In this document: positions 40,586 to 49,511 of the stretch, in pieces
Layout of the letters: each line of letters begins with the position of its first letter
How positions within the stretch are numbered: the first letter of the stretch is position 1
Source of the DNA: DATCLS01 sp036563805
GTDB lineage: Bacteria > Actinomycetota > Acidimicrobiia > Acidimicrobiales > VFJN01
Length of the DNA stretch: 64,000 nucleotides
Direction: 5' to 3'
Assembly (NCBI GenBank): GCA_036563805.1
Contig: DATCLS010000102.1
Span: 109,783-173,782, forward strand
Position numbers and translations under genes: made by a program
The notes under the pieces: model-generated
Databases searched by the model: none
What the model was told of the DNA's origin: nothing
The model's input: only the letters and a program-made list of their open reading frames with translations

Positions 40586-40613
40586 ATGATATACGATCAT
40601 AGCACGCGCTATG
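40586..40613. promoter_or_regulatory. Two overlapping palindromes in a divergent promoter
   Basis: ATGAT-ATACG-ATCAT (40586-40600) overlaps CATAGC-ACGC-GCTATG (40598-40613); both have perfect arms. They lie in the AT-rich island between the UGSC-like operon and the CaiB gene. CATAGCACGCGC also occurs at 28853-28864 upstream of the ThDP enzyme. The TetR regulator encoded after CaiB is one candidate ligand. Confidence 0.6.
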
Positions 40614-40758
40614 GTCGAGCCTCAAGGGTTCCGCCCGGCGCCGACCGCCGGGTCCGGCGGGCCGGGACGGGGCGGCCGTGACCGGAGCCGGTCTGGTCCG
40701 GGATGGGTCGGGCGGCCTGAGGGTTCGGTTGGAGGGGCTCCGAGGAGGGGGTTGACCG

Positions 40759-43257
40759 GTGGCCGGAGGGGTGTTGGCGGACGTGTCGGTTCTCGACCTG
40801 TCGCGGGGCATCGCGGGCCCGCTGGCCGGCATGCTGCTCGACCGGGCGGGGGCGGACGTGACCCGGATCGTGGCGCCAAGGCCCGACCCCTACCGCCACC
40901 CGACCGGCGACGCCGTGTGGAGCCACGGCAAGCGCCCGGTCGCCCTCGACCTGCGCGACCCCGCCCAGCGGGACCGGTTCCTCGACCTGGCCGCCAGGGC
41001 CGACGTGGTTGTCGAGGCGTTCGCCCCCGGGGTGACCGACCGGCTGGGCGTCGGGTGGGACGTCCTGCGGGCCGTCAACCCCCGCCTCGTCCACTGCTCG
41101 ATCACCGGCTACGGCCGCGACACGCCCGACGCCGACCGGCCCGGCATCGACGCCCTCGTCGCCGCCCGCACCGGCCTGCACTGGGAGCAGCGGGGCTGGC
41201 CCGGCGGCAACGTCCACCGCCTCGCCGGCCAGCCGCCGCCGCTCGCCGACCTGCCCGTGCCCCCGGGGTGCGTGGACGGGGCCGAGCGGGACGGGCCCCT
41301 GTTCCCCTACTCGGCGTGGCCCAGCCTGGGCGCCGCCTTCCTGGCCACGCTCGGCGTCAGCGCGGCGCTGCTGGCTCGCGAGTCGACCGGGCGGGGCCAG
41401 CGGGTGGAGACGTCGCTGCTCCAGGGCGCGCTGCTGGCCACGGTCATGGCCTGGCAACGGGTGGCCGACCCCGACGCCCCCGGCCTGTGGTCCTGGCCCT
41501 TCGACCAGCGGGCCCCCAAAGGGTTCTTCCGGTGCGCGGACGGCCGGTGGATCCAGAACTGGGTGCAGCGGCCCGGGTTCCTGCTCAAGGCGGCCCCGGG
41601 GCCCGACGGCCGGCTGGCGCCACCTGAGGGGTTCGTCTCCTCCCGCCACGACCCCGACCGGCTCGGCACCGGCGCCGAGGACCTGGTCACGCTGCACGCC
41701 CTCCAGGAGTCCATGGTCGATGCTGTGGCCCGGTACCCGTCCTCGGCGTGGGTGGCGGCTGCCGCGGCCGGCGGCGTGCCCCTCCAGACGGTCCGGTCGC
41801 CCGAGGAGGCGCTGCTCGACCCCGACCTCCTGGCCGACGGGTGCGTGGCCGCGGTCGACGACCCCGAGCGGGGGCCGGTGCGGCAGCTCGGGCAGCCCTA
41901 CCGAGTGGTGGCGGCCCGCGGGCCGGCGGGTGGGGACGGGGACGGGCGGGCGGAGCGCCCGACGGGTCCGCCGCGTCCGACGCCGCCGGCGCCCGGGCCC
42001 GGCGAGCCCCCGCTGGCCGGCGTGACCGTCCTCGACCTGGGCATGGCCGTCGCCGGCCCGTTCGGGACCCAGATGCTGGCCGACCTGGGGGCGGACGTGA
42101 TCAAGGTCAACTCCCTCACCGACCACTACTGGGCGGCCAACCACATCGCCTTCTCGTGCAGCCGGGGCAAGCGCAGCATCGCCGTCGACCTCAAGCGCCC
42201 CGAGGGCAAGGAAGTGCTGCGGCGGCTCGTGGCGCGGGCCGACGTGGTCCAGCACAACATGCGCTCGGAGGCCGCCGCCCGGCTGGGCGTCGACGAGGCG
42301 TCGCTGCGGGCCGTCCGGCCCGACCTCGTCTACTGCCAAGTACGGGGGTTCGAGCGGGGCGGCTGGCGCGAGCCGCTGCCGGGCAACGACCAGATGGGGG
42401 CGGCGGTGACCGGCGTCTCCTGGGAGGATGGCGGCTGCGCCGACGGGGGCCGGCCGCTGTGGTCGCTCACCTCGATGGGCGACACCGGCGCCGGGCTGCT
42501 TTCCGCGATCGGGATCGTCCAGGCGCTACGGGAGCGGCGGCGCACCGGGCGGGGGCAGTCCGTCGACACGTCGATCGTCGCCGCCGGGCTGGTGAACACG
42601 TCGTACGCCTGGGTGCCGGAGCCCGGGTCGTACGCGACCGGCTCGTCGGACCCGTCCGGCCCGTCCGGGCGCGTGCCCGACCGGCCCCGGCTCGACCGCG
42701 ACCAGCTCGGCCTCGGCCCGCTCTATCGCCTGTACCGGACCGCCGCCGGCTGGCTGTGCCTGGCCGTGGTCACGCCCGAGCACTGGGACGCGCTGTGCCG
42801 GGCGCTCGGGCGCGACGGCCCGGGGGCCGACGAGCGGTTCGCCAGCCCCGCGGGCCGGCGCCGGCACGCCGACGCGCTGGCGGGTGTGCTCGAAGCCGCT
42901 TTCGCCTCCCGGACGGCCGAGGACTGGTTCATGGCGCTGGACGAAGCCGGGGTGCCGTGCGAGGTCGTGTCGGAGACGTTCGCCCTCACCGTGTTCGACG
43001 ATCCCGCCCTGCGCGAGCGGGGCTGGACCGTCTCCTACCCCCACGCCGTGGTCGGCCGGGTCGACCAGTACGGCACGCTCGTCGACCTGTCCGACACGCC
43101 GGGCCGCATCGGCGGGCCGCCGCTCGTGGTCGGCGAGCACAGCCGCGAGATCCTGGCCGAGCTGGGCTACGACGCGGCGGAGGCCGACCGGCTCGTCACC
43201 GACGGCGTCGTCGGCGAGCCGCCCCGGGCGCAGGTGCCGGAGGGCGGCGGGAGGTAG
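40759..43257 (+). CDS. Double-domain CaiB/BaiF family III CoA-transferase
   Basis: An 832-residue fusion of two complete CoA-transferase domains. Domain 1 (about 1-395) begins VLADVSVLDLSRGIAGPLAGMLLDRAGADV with a candidate catalytic Asp in RPGIDALVAARTG. Domain 2 (about 415-825) begins LAGVTVLDLGMAVAGPFGTQMLADLGADVIKV with the candidate Asp in PGNDQMGAAVTG. Usual members are about 400 residues and form interlocked dimers; the fusion could be an internal heterodimer. A Pro/Gly/Arg linker joins the halves. GTG start. It likely moves CoA between a pathway acid and a donor thioester. The TetR gene begins 11 bp after its stop. Confidence 0.92.
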   Translation: MAGGVLADVSVLDLSRGIAGPLAGMLLDRAGADVTRIVAPRPDPYRHPTGDAVWSHGKRPVALDLRDPAQRDRFLDLAARADVVVEAFAPGVTDRLGVGWDVLRAVNPRLVHCSITGYGRDTPDADRPGIDALVAARTGLHWEQRGWPGGNVHRLAGQPPPLADLPVPPGCVDGAERDGPLFPYSAWPSLGAAFLATLGVSAALLARESTGRGQRVETSLLQGALLATVMAWQRVADPDAPGLWSWPFDQRAPKGFFRCADGRWIQNWVQRPGFLLKAAPGPDGRLAPPEGFVSSRHDPDRLGTGAEDLVTLHALQESMVDAVARYPSSAWVAAAAAGGVPLQTVRSPEEALLDPDLLADGCVAAVDDPERGPVRQLGQPYRVVAARGPAGGDGDGRAERPTGPPRPTPPAPGPGEPPLAGVTVLDLGMAVAGPFGTQMLADLGADVIKVNSLTDHYWAANHIAFSCSRGKRSIAVDLKRPEGKEVLRRLVARADVVQHNMRSEAAARLGVDEASLRAVRPDLVYCQVRGFERGGWREPLPGNDQMGAAVTGVSWEDGGCADGGRPLWSLTSMGDTGAGLLSAIGIVQALRERRRTGRGQSVDTSIVAAGLVNTSYAWVPEPGSYATGSSDPSGPSGRVPDRPRLDRDQLGLGPLYRLYRTAAGWLCLAVVTPEHWDALCRALGRDGPGADERFASPAGRRRHADALAGVLEAAFASRTAEDWFMALDEAGVPCEVVSETFALTVFDDPALRERGWTVSYPHAVVGRVDQYGTLVDLSDTPGRIGGPPLVVGEHSREILAELGYDAAEADRLVTDGVVGEPPRAQVPEGGGR

Positions 43258-43268
43258 CATCGCCGGCC

Positions 43269-43910
43269 GTGCCCGACAGCGGCGACAGCGCGACCCGCAC
43301 CCGGGTCATCGAAGCGGCGGTGGCGTGCATCCTCGAGCGGGGGTTCTACCGCGCCAGCTCCAACGAGATCGCCCGGCGGGCCGGGGTGACCTGGGGCGTC
43401 ATCCAGCACCACTTCGGCACCCGCGAGGAGCTGCTGCTCGCCGTCCTGCGCCACGACTTCGGCCGGTTCATCGAGCGGCTGGGGCGGGCCGAGATCGAGG
43501 GCGAGACGACCGCCGAGCGGCTCGCCTCGCTGGCCGAGTTGGTGTGGTCGTACTACGGGCGCCCCGAGTACGTGGCCACCATGCAGATCCAGCTCAACCT
43601 GAGCCGCGACCCCCAGTGCATGCAGGGGACGATCGACGCCATGATCGAGCTGCAGGAGCGGCTGCGTGACGAATGGGCCCGGCTGGCCAGCCGGTCGGCG
43701 GCTGGCGGGGCGCCGCTGCCCCCGGCGCTGGCCCGCTCGGTGCTCCGGGTGTTCCGGGGCATGGCGATCGGCGAGGCCATCGCCTTCCACGGCCCCGACG
43801 AGGTGGTGGCCCGCATGCCGAGCTCGATCGACGAGCGCCGCGCCGACCGCATGATCGTCATCGAGGCCCTCGCCCGCTCGGTCGACGCCACCCTGGCCTC
43901 CCACCCCTGA
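43269..43910 (+). CDS. TetR-family transcriptional regulator
   Basis: A 213-residue TetR regulator. N-terminal HTH at about 12-55: RVIEAAVACILERGFYRASSNEIARRAGVTWGVIQHHFGTREELLLAVL. A helical ligand domain follows, with no close match that I recognise. GTG start 11 bp after CaiB, so the pair is co-transcribed. It probably represses this unit through the palindromes at 40586-40613, with an acyl-CoA as possible inducer, as known for several TetR regulators of catabolic genes. Confidence 0.9.
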   Translation: MPDSGDSATRTRVIEAAVACILERGFYRASSNEIARRAGVTWGVIQHHFGTREELLLAVLRHDFGRFIERLGRAEIEGETTAERLASLAELVWSYYGRPEYVATMQIQLNLSRDPQCMQGTIDAMIELQERLRDEWARLASRSAAGGAPLPPALARSVLRVFRGMAIGEAIAFHGPDEVVARMPSSIDERRADRMIVIEALARSVDATLASHP

Positions 43911-43942
43911 AACCTGCATCACCGACCGGCCCGCCGTCGGAG

Positions 43943-46150
43943 TCAGTCGGCGGCGAGGGCTTCGCGGGCGGCCCGTTCGGCCTGGTCGGGCGTGGGCCGG
44001 GAGCGGGGGCGGGCGTCGACGGTGACGGTGTGGAGCACGCCGTTCCACCGGCCCGGCACCGCGTAGTTCGACGAGACCGGGAAGCCCCGGTCGTAGCCCA
44101 GCGTGAGCGACGTACCTCCGTGCTGCCAGGCGAACGGCAGCGGGTGCGGCCCGCCGGCCGACGCCACGACCCGGCCGTCGACCAGCGCCTCGACCCGGAC
44201 GGCGGGGCCGGCGTCCTCCCCCTCCCCCGCCCCGGGCGTCAGGGCCAGGCCCAGCTGGTGCCGCCCGGCCGGCACCGGCTCGGGGCTCCGGGCGGTGACG
44301 ACGTCGCCGGCGACCGACAGGGCGGCGTTCAGGCGCCCCTCCCCGTCCACGAACGCCGCGAACCCGTTGGTGTGGTCGCCGAGGGCGAACAGCACGCCGG
44401 CCGGCGACGCCGGCACCTCGACGTCCGCCGTCACCAGCCCGCCGCCGAACAGGTACGGGATCGCCTCGTCGGAGACGGGCCCGCCCGCCGGCCGGAACAC
44501 CGATCGGGCCTGCGGCGGGTAGGGCCGGGGCGCCATCGACGCCGCCCGGGCCACGAGGTCGTCGGCCAGCGGCAAAACGTTGTTGCGCTCGGCCTCGGCC
44601 CACCAGCGGGCGATGAGGTCCTCGACGACGTCGGGGTGCTGGTCGGCCAGGTCGTGGACCTCGGCCGGGTCGTCGTCCAACCGGAAGAGCGCCCACCGGT
44701 CGGCCTCGAGGTCGCGGCTGCCGACCAGCAGCTCCTCCTCGTCCATCACGCCCCGGGACACGTGGTCGGTCGTGATCTTCCACCCGTCGTGGATCAGCGA
44801 CCGCGAGCCGAGCATCTCGAAGTACTGGGTCGAGCGGGGGTCCGGGGCCGCCGGGTCGTCGAACGTGGGCGCCAGGCTGGCCCCGTCGAGCGGCGCGGCG
44901 GGCACCTCGACCCCGCAGGCGTCGAGCACGGTGGGCAGGAGGTCGACGGCGTGGCCGAGTTGGGGCCGCACCTCGCCCCGGGCCCGGATCCCCTCGGGCC
45001 ACCGCACGATGAACGGCACCCGGGTGCCGCCGAGCCAGGCGTAGCGCTTCCATAGCGCGAAGGGGGCGTTGCCGGCCCAGGCCCAGCCCCAGGCGTAGTG
45101 GGGGTAGGCCCCGTGGCCGCCCCAGTCGTCGTAGTGCGCCAGCATCTCGGCCACCGACTCGGGCAGCCGGTGCGAGAACCGGTGCTCGTTGCTGGTGCCC
45201 GAGGCCCCGCCCTCCGCCGACGCGCCGTTGTCGGACAGCGCGACGACCAGCGTGTCGTCCAGCACGCCCAGCTCCTCGAGCGCGGCCAGCAGCCGGCCGA
45301 CCTGGGCGTCGGTGTGGGTCAGGAACCCGGCGTAGGTCTCCATCATCCGGGCGAACAGGCGCCGCTCGTCGGCGCCGAGCGAGTCCCAGGCCGGGACCCA
45401 CGGCGGCCGCGGCGACGGCTCCGTCCCCGGCGGGATCACGCCCAGCTCCCGCTGGCGGGCGATGACCCGGTCGCGCCAGGCGTCCCACCCGTCGTCGAAC
45501 CGACCGGCGTACGGCTCGACCCACGACCGGTCGACGTGGTGGGGGGCGTGCATGGCGCCGGTGGCGACCCACAGGAAGAACGGCTTGCCCGGCGCCGCCT
45601 GCTGCTGGGCGGTCACCATCCGGATCGCCTCGTCGGCCAGGTCTTCGGTCAGGTGGTAACCGTCGCCGGGGCCGGCCGGCGGCTCCACGTAGCCGTTGTC
45701 GCGCACCAGCTCGGGCGCCCAGTGGTTGGCATCGCCCCGCAGGAACCCGTAGTAGCGCTCGAACCCCAGCCCGAGCGGCCAGCGGTCGAACGGCCCGGCC
45801 GGGGTGCGCTCCCCCGCCGGGACCAGGTGCCACTTGCCCACCGCCAGCGTGCTCCAGCCGGCGTCCCGGAGCAGGCGGGGCAGCGTCGGGACGTCCGGCG
45901 GGATCCTGCCCGTGTAGCCCGGGTCGGTGGTCGGCATGTCGGCGAGGAAGCCCATGCCGACGGCATGGTGGTTGCGGCCGGTCAGCAGGCTGGCCCGGGT
46001 CGGCGAGCACAGCGCCGTGACGTGGAACCGGGTGTAGCGCAGGCCCTCGTCGGCCAAGCGGTCGAACGCCGGCGTGGCGACGTCCGAGCCGTAGCAGCCG
46101 AGCTGGGCGAAGCCCAGATCGTCCAGCAACACCACGACGACGTTGGTCAC
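43943..46150 (-). CDS. Arylsulfatase-type sulfatase
   Basis: A 735-residue type I sulfatase. The metal Asp pair is LLDDLG (10-11), the formylglycine motif is CSPTRASLLTGR with Cys48 as the residue to be modified, and further active-site blocks are VGKWHLVP, MHAPHHVD and LSDNGASAEG. Residues about 560-735 form an added C-terminal beta-rich domain (GDHTNGFAAFVDGEGRLNA; VRVEALVDGRVVAS). No signal peptide is visible from GTG 46150, implying a cytoplasmic enzyme matured by a formylglycine-generating enzyme encoded elsewhere. It hydrolyses sulfate esters; the exact substrate is unknown. Confidence 0.92.
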   Translation of the reverse strand: MTNVVVVLLDDLGFAQLGCYGSDVATPAFDRLADEGLRYTRFHVTALCSPTRASLLTGRNHHAVGMGFLADMPTTDPGYTGRIPPDVPTLPRLLRDAGWSTLAVGKWHLVPAGERTPAGPFDRWPLGLGFERYYGFLRGDANHWAPELVRDNGYVEPPAGPGDGYHLTEDLADEAIRMVTAQQQAAPGKPFFLWVATGAMHAPHHVDRSWVEPYAGRFDDGWDAWRDRVIARQRELGVIPPGTEPSPRPPWVPAWDSLGADERRLFARMMETYAGFLTHTDAQVGRLLAALEELGVLDDTLVVALSDNGASAEGGASGTSNEHRFSHRLPESVAEMLAHYDDWGGHGAYPHYAWGWAWAGNAPFALWKRYAWLGGTRVPFIVRWPEGIRARGEVRPQLGHAVDLLPTVLDACGVEVPAAPLDGASLAPTFDDPAAPDPRSTQYFEMLGSRSLIHDGWKITTDHVSRGVMDEEELLVGSRDLEADRWALFRLDDDPAEVHDLADQHPDVVEDLIARWWAEAERNNVLPLADDLVARAASMAPRPYPPQARSVFRPAGGPVSDEAIPYLFGGGLVTADVEVPASPAGVLFALGDHTNGFAAFVDGEGRLNAALSVAGDVVTARSPEPVPAGRHQLGLALTPGAGEGEDAGPAVRVEALVDGRVVASAGGPHPLPFAWQHGGTSLTLGYDRGFPVSSNYAVPGRWNGVLHTVTVDARPRSRPTPDQAERAAREALAAD

Positions 46151-46343
46151 GTCCGACCTCCCGCTGGCGTGCGCCCGGCCACGGACCAGGCCGTTGGCGA
46201 TGAACCGCGTTTCAGCCTACGCCCGCGTGGGGGCCCGCCCGCACGGACCGCGGCGCCCCGACCCGACAGGGCCCACGCCGGGCCGGCGGTAGTGGGCCCC
46301 GGGCGGGCCGACCCACCCCGACTCGCCCCAGGCCCCACCACTA

Positions 46344-46354
46344 GAACTAGGTTC
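46344..46354. promoter_or_regulatory. GAAC-TAG-GTTC operator-like site
   Basis: GAACTAGGTTC is an 11-bp palindrome with 4-bp arms, 42 bp before the ligase GTG at 46396. The surrounding 13-mer (46342-46354) is the exact reverse complement of 4048-4060 in the monooxygenase-operon promoter, suggesting a shared regulator. Confidence 0.5.
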
Positions 46355-46395
46355 CTAGATCAGATGAATGCGCCGCTGCCGAGGGAGGGGACGTT

Positions 46396-48150
46396 GTGGC
46401 ACCCGTGACCGACGATGCCGGGCTGGGGGCGCTGCTCGAGGCCACCGACCGTTTGACCGGTCCCGGTGGGCCGTTCGAGATGGCGACCGAGGACGTCCTC
46501 GGCGTCCCGCTGCCGGTGTTCAAGCGCCGGCCCCGGTCGTTGGCCCAGGTGCTGGCCGCCGCCAGGTCGCACGCCGAGCCCGGCGACCGGCGCTGCATGA
46601 TCTTCGACGACGGCACCGAGTTCGGGTTCGCCGACATCGAGGACCGGGCCGCGGCCGTCGCCGCCTGGCTGCGCGACGCCCACGGCATCGGGCCCGGCGA
46701 CCGGGTGGCGATCTGCGCCGCCAACTCCCCCGAGTGGCTGCTCACGTTCTGGGCCTGCGCCCGCATGGGCGCGGTCGTCGTGGCCATGAACGGCTGGTGG
46801 ACGGGCGCCGAGATGCGGCGGGCGCTCGACCTCACCGAGCCGAAGCTCGTGCTCATGGACGCCAAGCGCCGGGCCCGCCTCGACGGCGACGGCTCGAGCG
46901 CGGACGGCGACGGCCCGCCCCCGGCCGCCCCGGTCGTCGCTCTGGAGGACGCGCGCCACGCCGATCCCGACGCGGCCCCGCCCGAGGTCCCGGACATCGA
47001 CGAGGACGACCCGGCCATCCTCCTGTTCACGAGCGGGACCACCGGCCGCCCCAAGGCCGCCGTCCTCTCCCACCGCAGCGTCGTGGCGTTCTGCATGCTC
47101 CAGGCGTTCATCGGCGCCCGGGCGGCGCTGCTCGCCGGCAAGGCGAGCCCCGGCGGCACGGACGGCGACGACGAGGCGCCGCGCCCCACACCGCCCCCGC
47201 CCCGCCTGGCCGTCTACCCGTTGTTCCACGTGTCGGGCCTGGGCACGACCGTGACCGCGATGCTGGTCGGCCAGCCCACGGTGTGGCCGCTCGGCCGGTT
47301 CGACGCCGGCAAGGTCATCGAGCTGACCAAGAAGGTCGGCATCGGCTCGTGGGGCGGCACCGCCACGCACATCTTCCGCCTGCTCGACCACCCCGACATC
47401 GGCACCGTCGACCCGGCCCAGCTCGTCCAGATCGGCATCGGCGGGTCGGCCACCACGCCCGAGCTGATCCGGCGGACCGAAGAGCGCTTCCCCCACCTGA
47501 CCGGCACGTTCTCCTCCGGCTACGGCTCGACCGAGTCGGGCGGACTGATCAGCTACGCCACCAACGCGCTGCTCCGGGCCGCCCCCGACTGCGTCGGCCC
47601 GCCGCTGCCCGGCGTCGAGGTGGCCATCCTCGACGACGCCGGCCGCCCGGTGCCCGACGGCGAGATCGGCAACGTCTGCGCCCGCAGCGCCCTGGTCATG
47701 CTCGGCTACTGGCGCCACGACGAGGCCAACGCCGAGACCCTGCTGCCCGGGCGGTGGCTGAAGACCGGCGACTACGGGCGGATGGAGAACGGCCTGCTGT
47801 TCGTGGCCTCCCGGCGTCGCGACCTGATCATCCGGGGCGGCGAGAACGTCTACCCGTTCGAGATCGAGAACCGCCTGGAGGAGCACCCCGACGTCGACGA
47901 AGTGGCCGTGATCGGCGTCGACCACCCGGAGCTGGGCCAGGAGGTGCGGGCGGTCGTCGTGCCCCGGGCCGGCGCCCGGCTGGACGAGGACGAGCTGCGG
48001 GCGTTCTGCGCCGAGACGTTGGCGTCGTACAAGGTGCCGAGCCAGTTCGAGGTGCGGACCGAGCCGCTGCCCCGCAACGCCTCGGGGAAGGTCCTCAAGC
48101 ACGTCTTGGCGGCCGACGGCGACGCCGACCCCGGCTTCGTCGAGGAATGA
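46396..48150 (+). CDS. AMP-dependent acyl-CoA synthetase/ligase
   Basis: A 584-residue ANL ligase forming an acyl-CoA from acid, ATP and CoA. ATP loop ILLFTSGTTGRPKAAVLSHR at about 211, FSSGYGSTESGGL at about 373, KTGDYGRMENGLLFVASRRRDLIIRGGENVYPFEIE at about 455, and the C-terminal catalytic Lys in PRNASGKVLK. A Gly/Asp/Pro-rich loop at about 155-175 and another near 255-270 extend the N-domain. GTG start. Its stop overlaps the DUF1214-like gene by 4 bp. An operator-like palindrome lies upstream. Confidence 0.92.
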   Translation: MAPVTDDAGLGALLEATDRLTGPGGPFEMATEDVLGVPLPVFKRRPRSLAQVLAAARSHAEPGDRRCMIFDDGTEFGFADIEDRAAAVAAWLRDAHGIGPGDRVAICAANSPEWLLTFWACARMGAVVVAMNGWWTGAEMRRALDLTEPKLVLMDAKRRARLDGDGSSADGDGPPPAAPVVALEDARHADPDAAPPEVPDIDEDDPAILLFTSGTTGRPKAAVLSHRSVVAFCMLQAFIGARAALLAGKASPGGTDGDDEAPRPTPPPPRLAVYPLFHVSGLGTTVTAMLVGQPTVWPLGRFDAGKVIELTKKVGIGSWGGTATHIFRLLDHPDIGTVDPAQLVQIGIGGSATTPELIRRTEERFPHLTGTFSSGYGSTESGGLISYATNALLRAAPDCVGPPLPGVEVAILDDAGRPVPDGEIGNVCARSALVMLGYWRHDEANAETLLPGRWLKTGDYGRMENGLLFVASRRRDLIIRGGENVYPFEIENRLEEHPDVDEVAVIGVDHPELGQEVRAVVVPRAGARLDEDELRAFCAETLASYKVPSQFEVRTEPLPRNASGKVLKHVLAADGDADPGFVEE

Positions 48151-49403
48151 GCCCGGACCGGACCGGGCGGCAGGGCGGGGGCGCCCAGCGGGGCGACGAC
48201 GAGGCGACGAGCGCGCCGGGCACGCCGCCCGGCCTGGCTACCGGCGCCGCCGCGGCGACCGCCGCCTGGGAGGACGCCTGCCGCCGGCTGGCCGCGCTCG
48301 GCGCCCGCCTGGAGGACCCGGCCTTCCCCGCCGACCCGGCGGACCGCGTGGCCGGCCTGGCCCACCTGGCCGAGCAGGCCCTGTGCTGGGTCGGCTGGTC
48401 GGTGTTCCACGCCGACCCGGCCCGCCCGACCTTCCAGCGGCAGAACGACCTCATCACCCAGTGGGGCGGGCCCAACGCCGACAACGTCTACCGGCACGCC
48501 CCGGTGGCCCCCGGCCGCCGCTACCAAATCACGGGCCGCATGCACAGCTGCGAGGAGGCCGTGTTCGCGGTGCGGGCCGGGTTCATGCACCAACCCGTGT
48601 GGGGGACGCTCCACGAGGTGACGGCGTCGGAGCTGGGCCTCGGCCCCGGCGACGACATCGACCTGACGGTGGGCCCCGGCGGCGACATCCCGCTGCCGGA
48701 CGGGGCGGCCACCGTGTCGATCCGCGAGTACTACTTCGACTGGCGGGCCGAGGAGCCGGCGGTCATGACCATCGCCTGCCTCGATGACGACGCCGCCGCG
48801 CCCGCCGGCCGGCTGGACGGCGACGCCTTGGCCGCCCGGCTCGCCGACGCGGTGGCGGGCGTCGAGCACTCGATCGAGTACTGGAACCGCTACCTGCTCG
48901 ACCGCCGGGCCGAGCAGCCGGCCAACACGTTCGCGCCCCCGCTCAAGGTGGCCAAGGGGCTGGAGGCCGCCCGCTACGCGTTCTGCTTCTGGGATCTGGC
49001 GCCCGGCGAGGCGCTCGTAATCGACAGCGACCCGCCCGACGCCCGCTACTGGAGCCTTCAGCTCTACCAGCTCGGCACGTTCGAGCTGGTCGACGCGGCT
49101 GAGCGCCAGTGCTCGCTCAACCACACCCAGGCCGGGCTCGACCCCGACGGCCGGCTGCGGGTGGTGGTCGCCGCCGACGACCCCGGCGTGGCCAACTGGC
49201 TGGACACCGGGGGCCGGCGGGCCGGCCTGCTCACGTTCCGGTGGTTCTGGGGCACCGGCGGCCCGACGCCGACGGCCCGGGTCGTGCCCGCCGACGACCT
49301 TTCCACCGCTCTGCCCGCCGGGACCGCCCGCGTCACGCCGGCCGAACGGGCGGCGGCGCTGCGCCGCCGGCGGGAGCACCTGGCCTGGCGCTTCCGCACT
49401 TGA
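48147..49403 (+). CDS. DUF1214-like protein
   Basis: A 418-residue soluble protein. A low-complexity N-terminus (1-40) precedes a helical part. The C-terminal half carries the DUF1214-type beta-rich module: VYRHAPVAPGRRYQITGRMHSCEEAVFAV, GEALVIDSDPPDARYWSLQLYQLGTFE and VVVAADDPGVANWLDTGGRRAGLLTFRWFW. The function of this domain is unknown. Coupled to the acyl-CoA ligase by ATGA; such proteins are often found with ligases and sterol/terpenoid catabolic genes in actinobacteria, so a substrate-handling role is a guess. Confidence 0.75.
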   Translation: MSPDRTGRQGGGAQRGDDEATSAPGTPPGLATGAAAATAAWEDACRRLAALGARLEDPAFPADPADRVAGLAHLAEQALCWVGWSVFHADPARPTFQRQNDLITQWGGPNADNVYRHAPVAPGRRYQITGRMHSCEEAVFAVRAGFMHQPVWGTLHEVTASELGLGPGDDIDLTVGPGGDIPLPDGAATVSIREYYFDWRAEEPAVMTIACLDDDAAAPAGRLDGDALAARLADAVAGVEHSIEYWNRYLLDRRAEQPANTFAPPLKVAKGLEAARYAFCFWDLAPGEALVIDSDPPDARYWSLQLYQLGTFELVDAAERQCSLNHTQAGLDPDGRLRVVVAADDPGVANWLDTGGRRAGLLTFRWFWGTGGPTPTARVVPADDLSTALPAGTARVTPAERAAALRRRREHLAWRFRT

Positions 49404-49511
49404 CCCGGCCCGCCCGGCTCGGGCTGCCGAACGGCCCGGTCGGCCCCACTCGGTCCTGGTCGGGCGCCAGCCGGCCGGGGTCGAGCCTCGCCCGGCCCTA
49501 GTGTTCCCGCC

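Noticed and set aside
46341..46358. Canonical KstR (steroid regulon) operator
   Set aside because: The half-sites AAC/GTT resemble the KstR motif, but the spacer is 3 bp instead of the 2 bp of the known TNNAACNNGTTNNA consensus. Kept only as an unassigned site.
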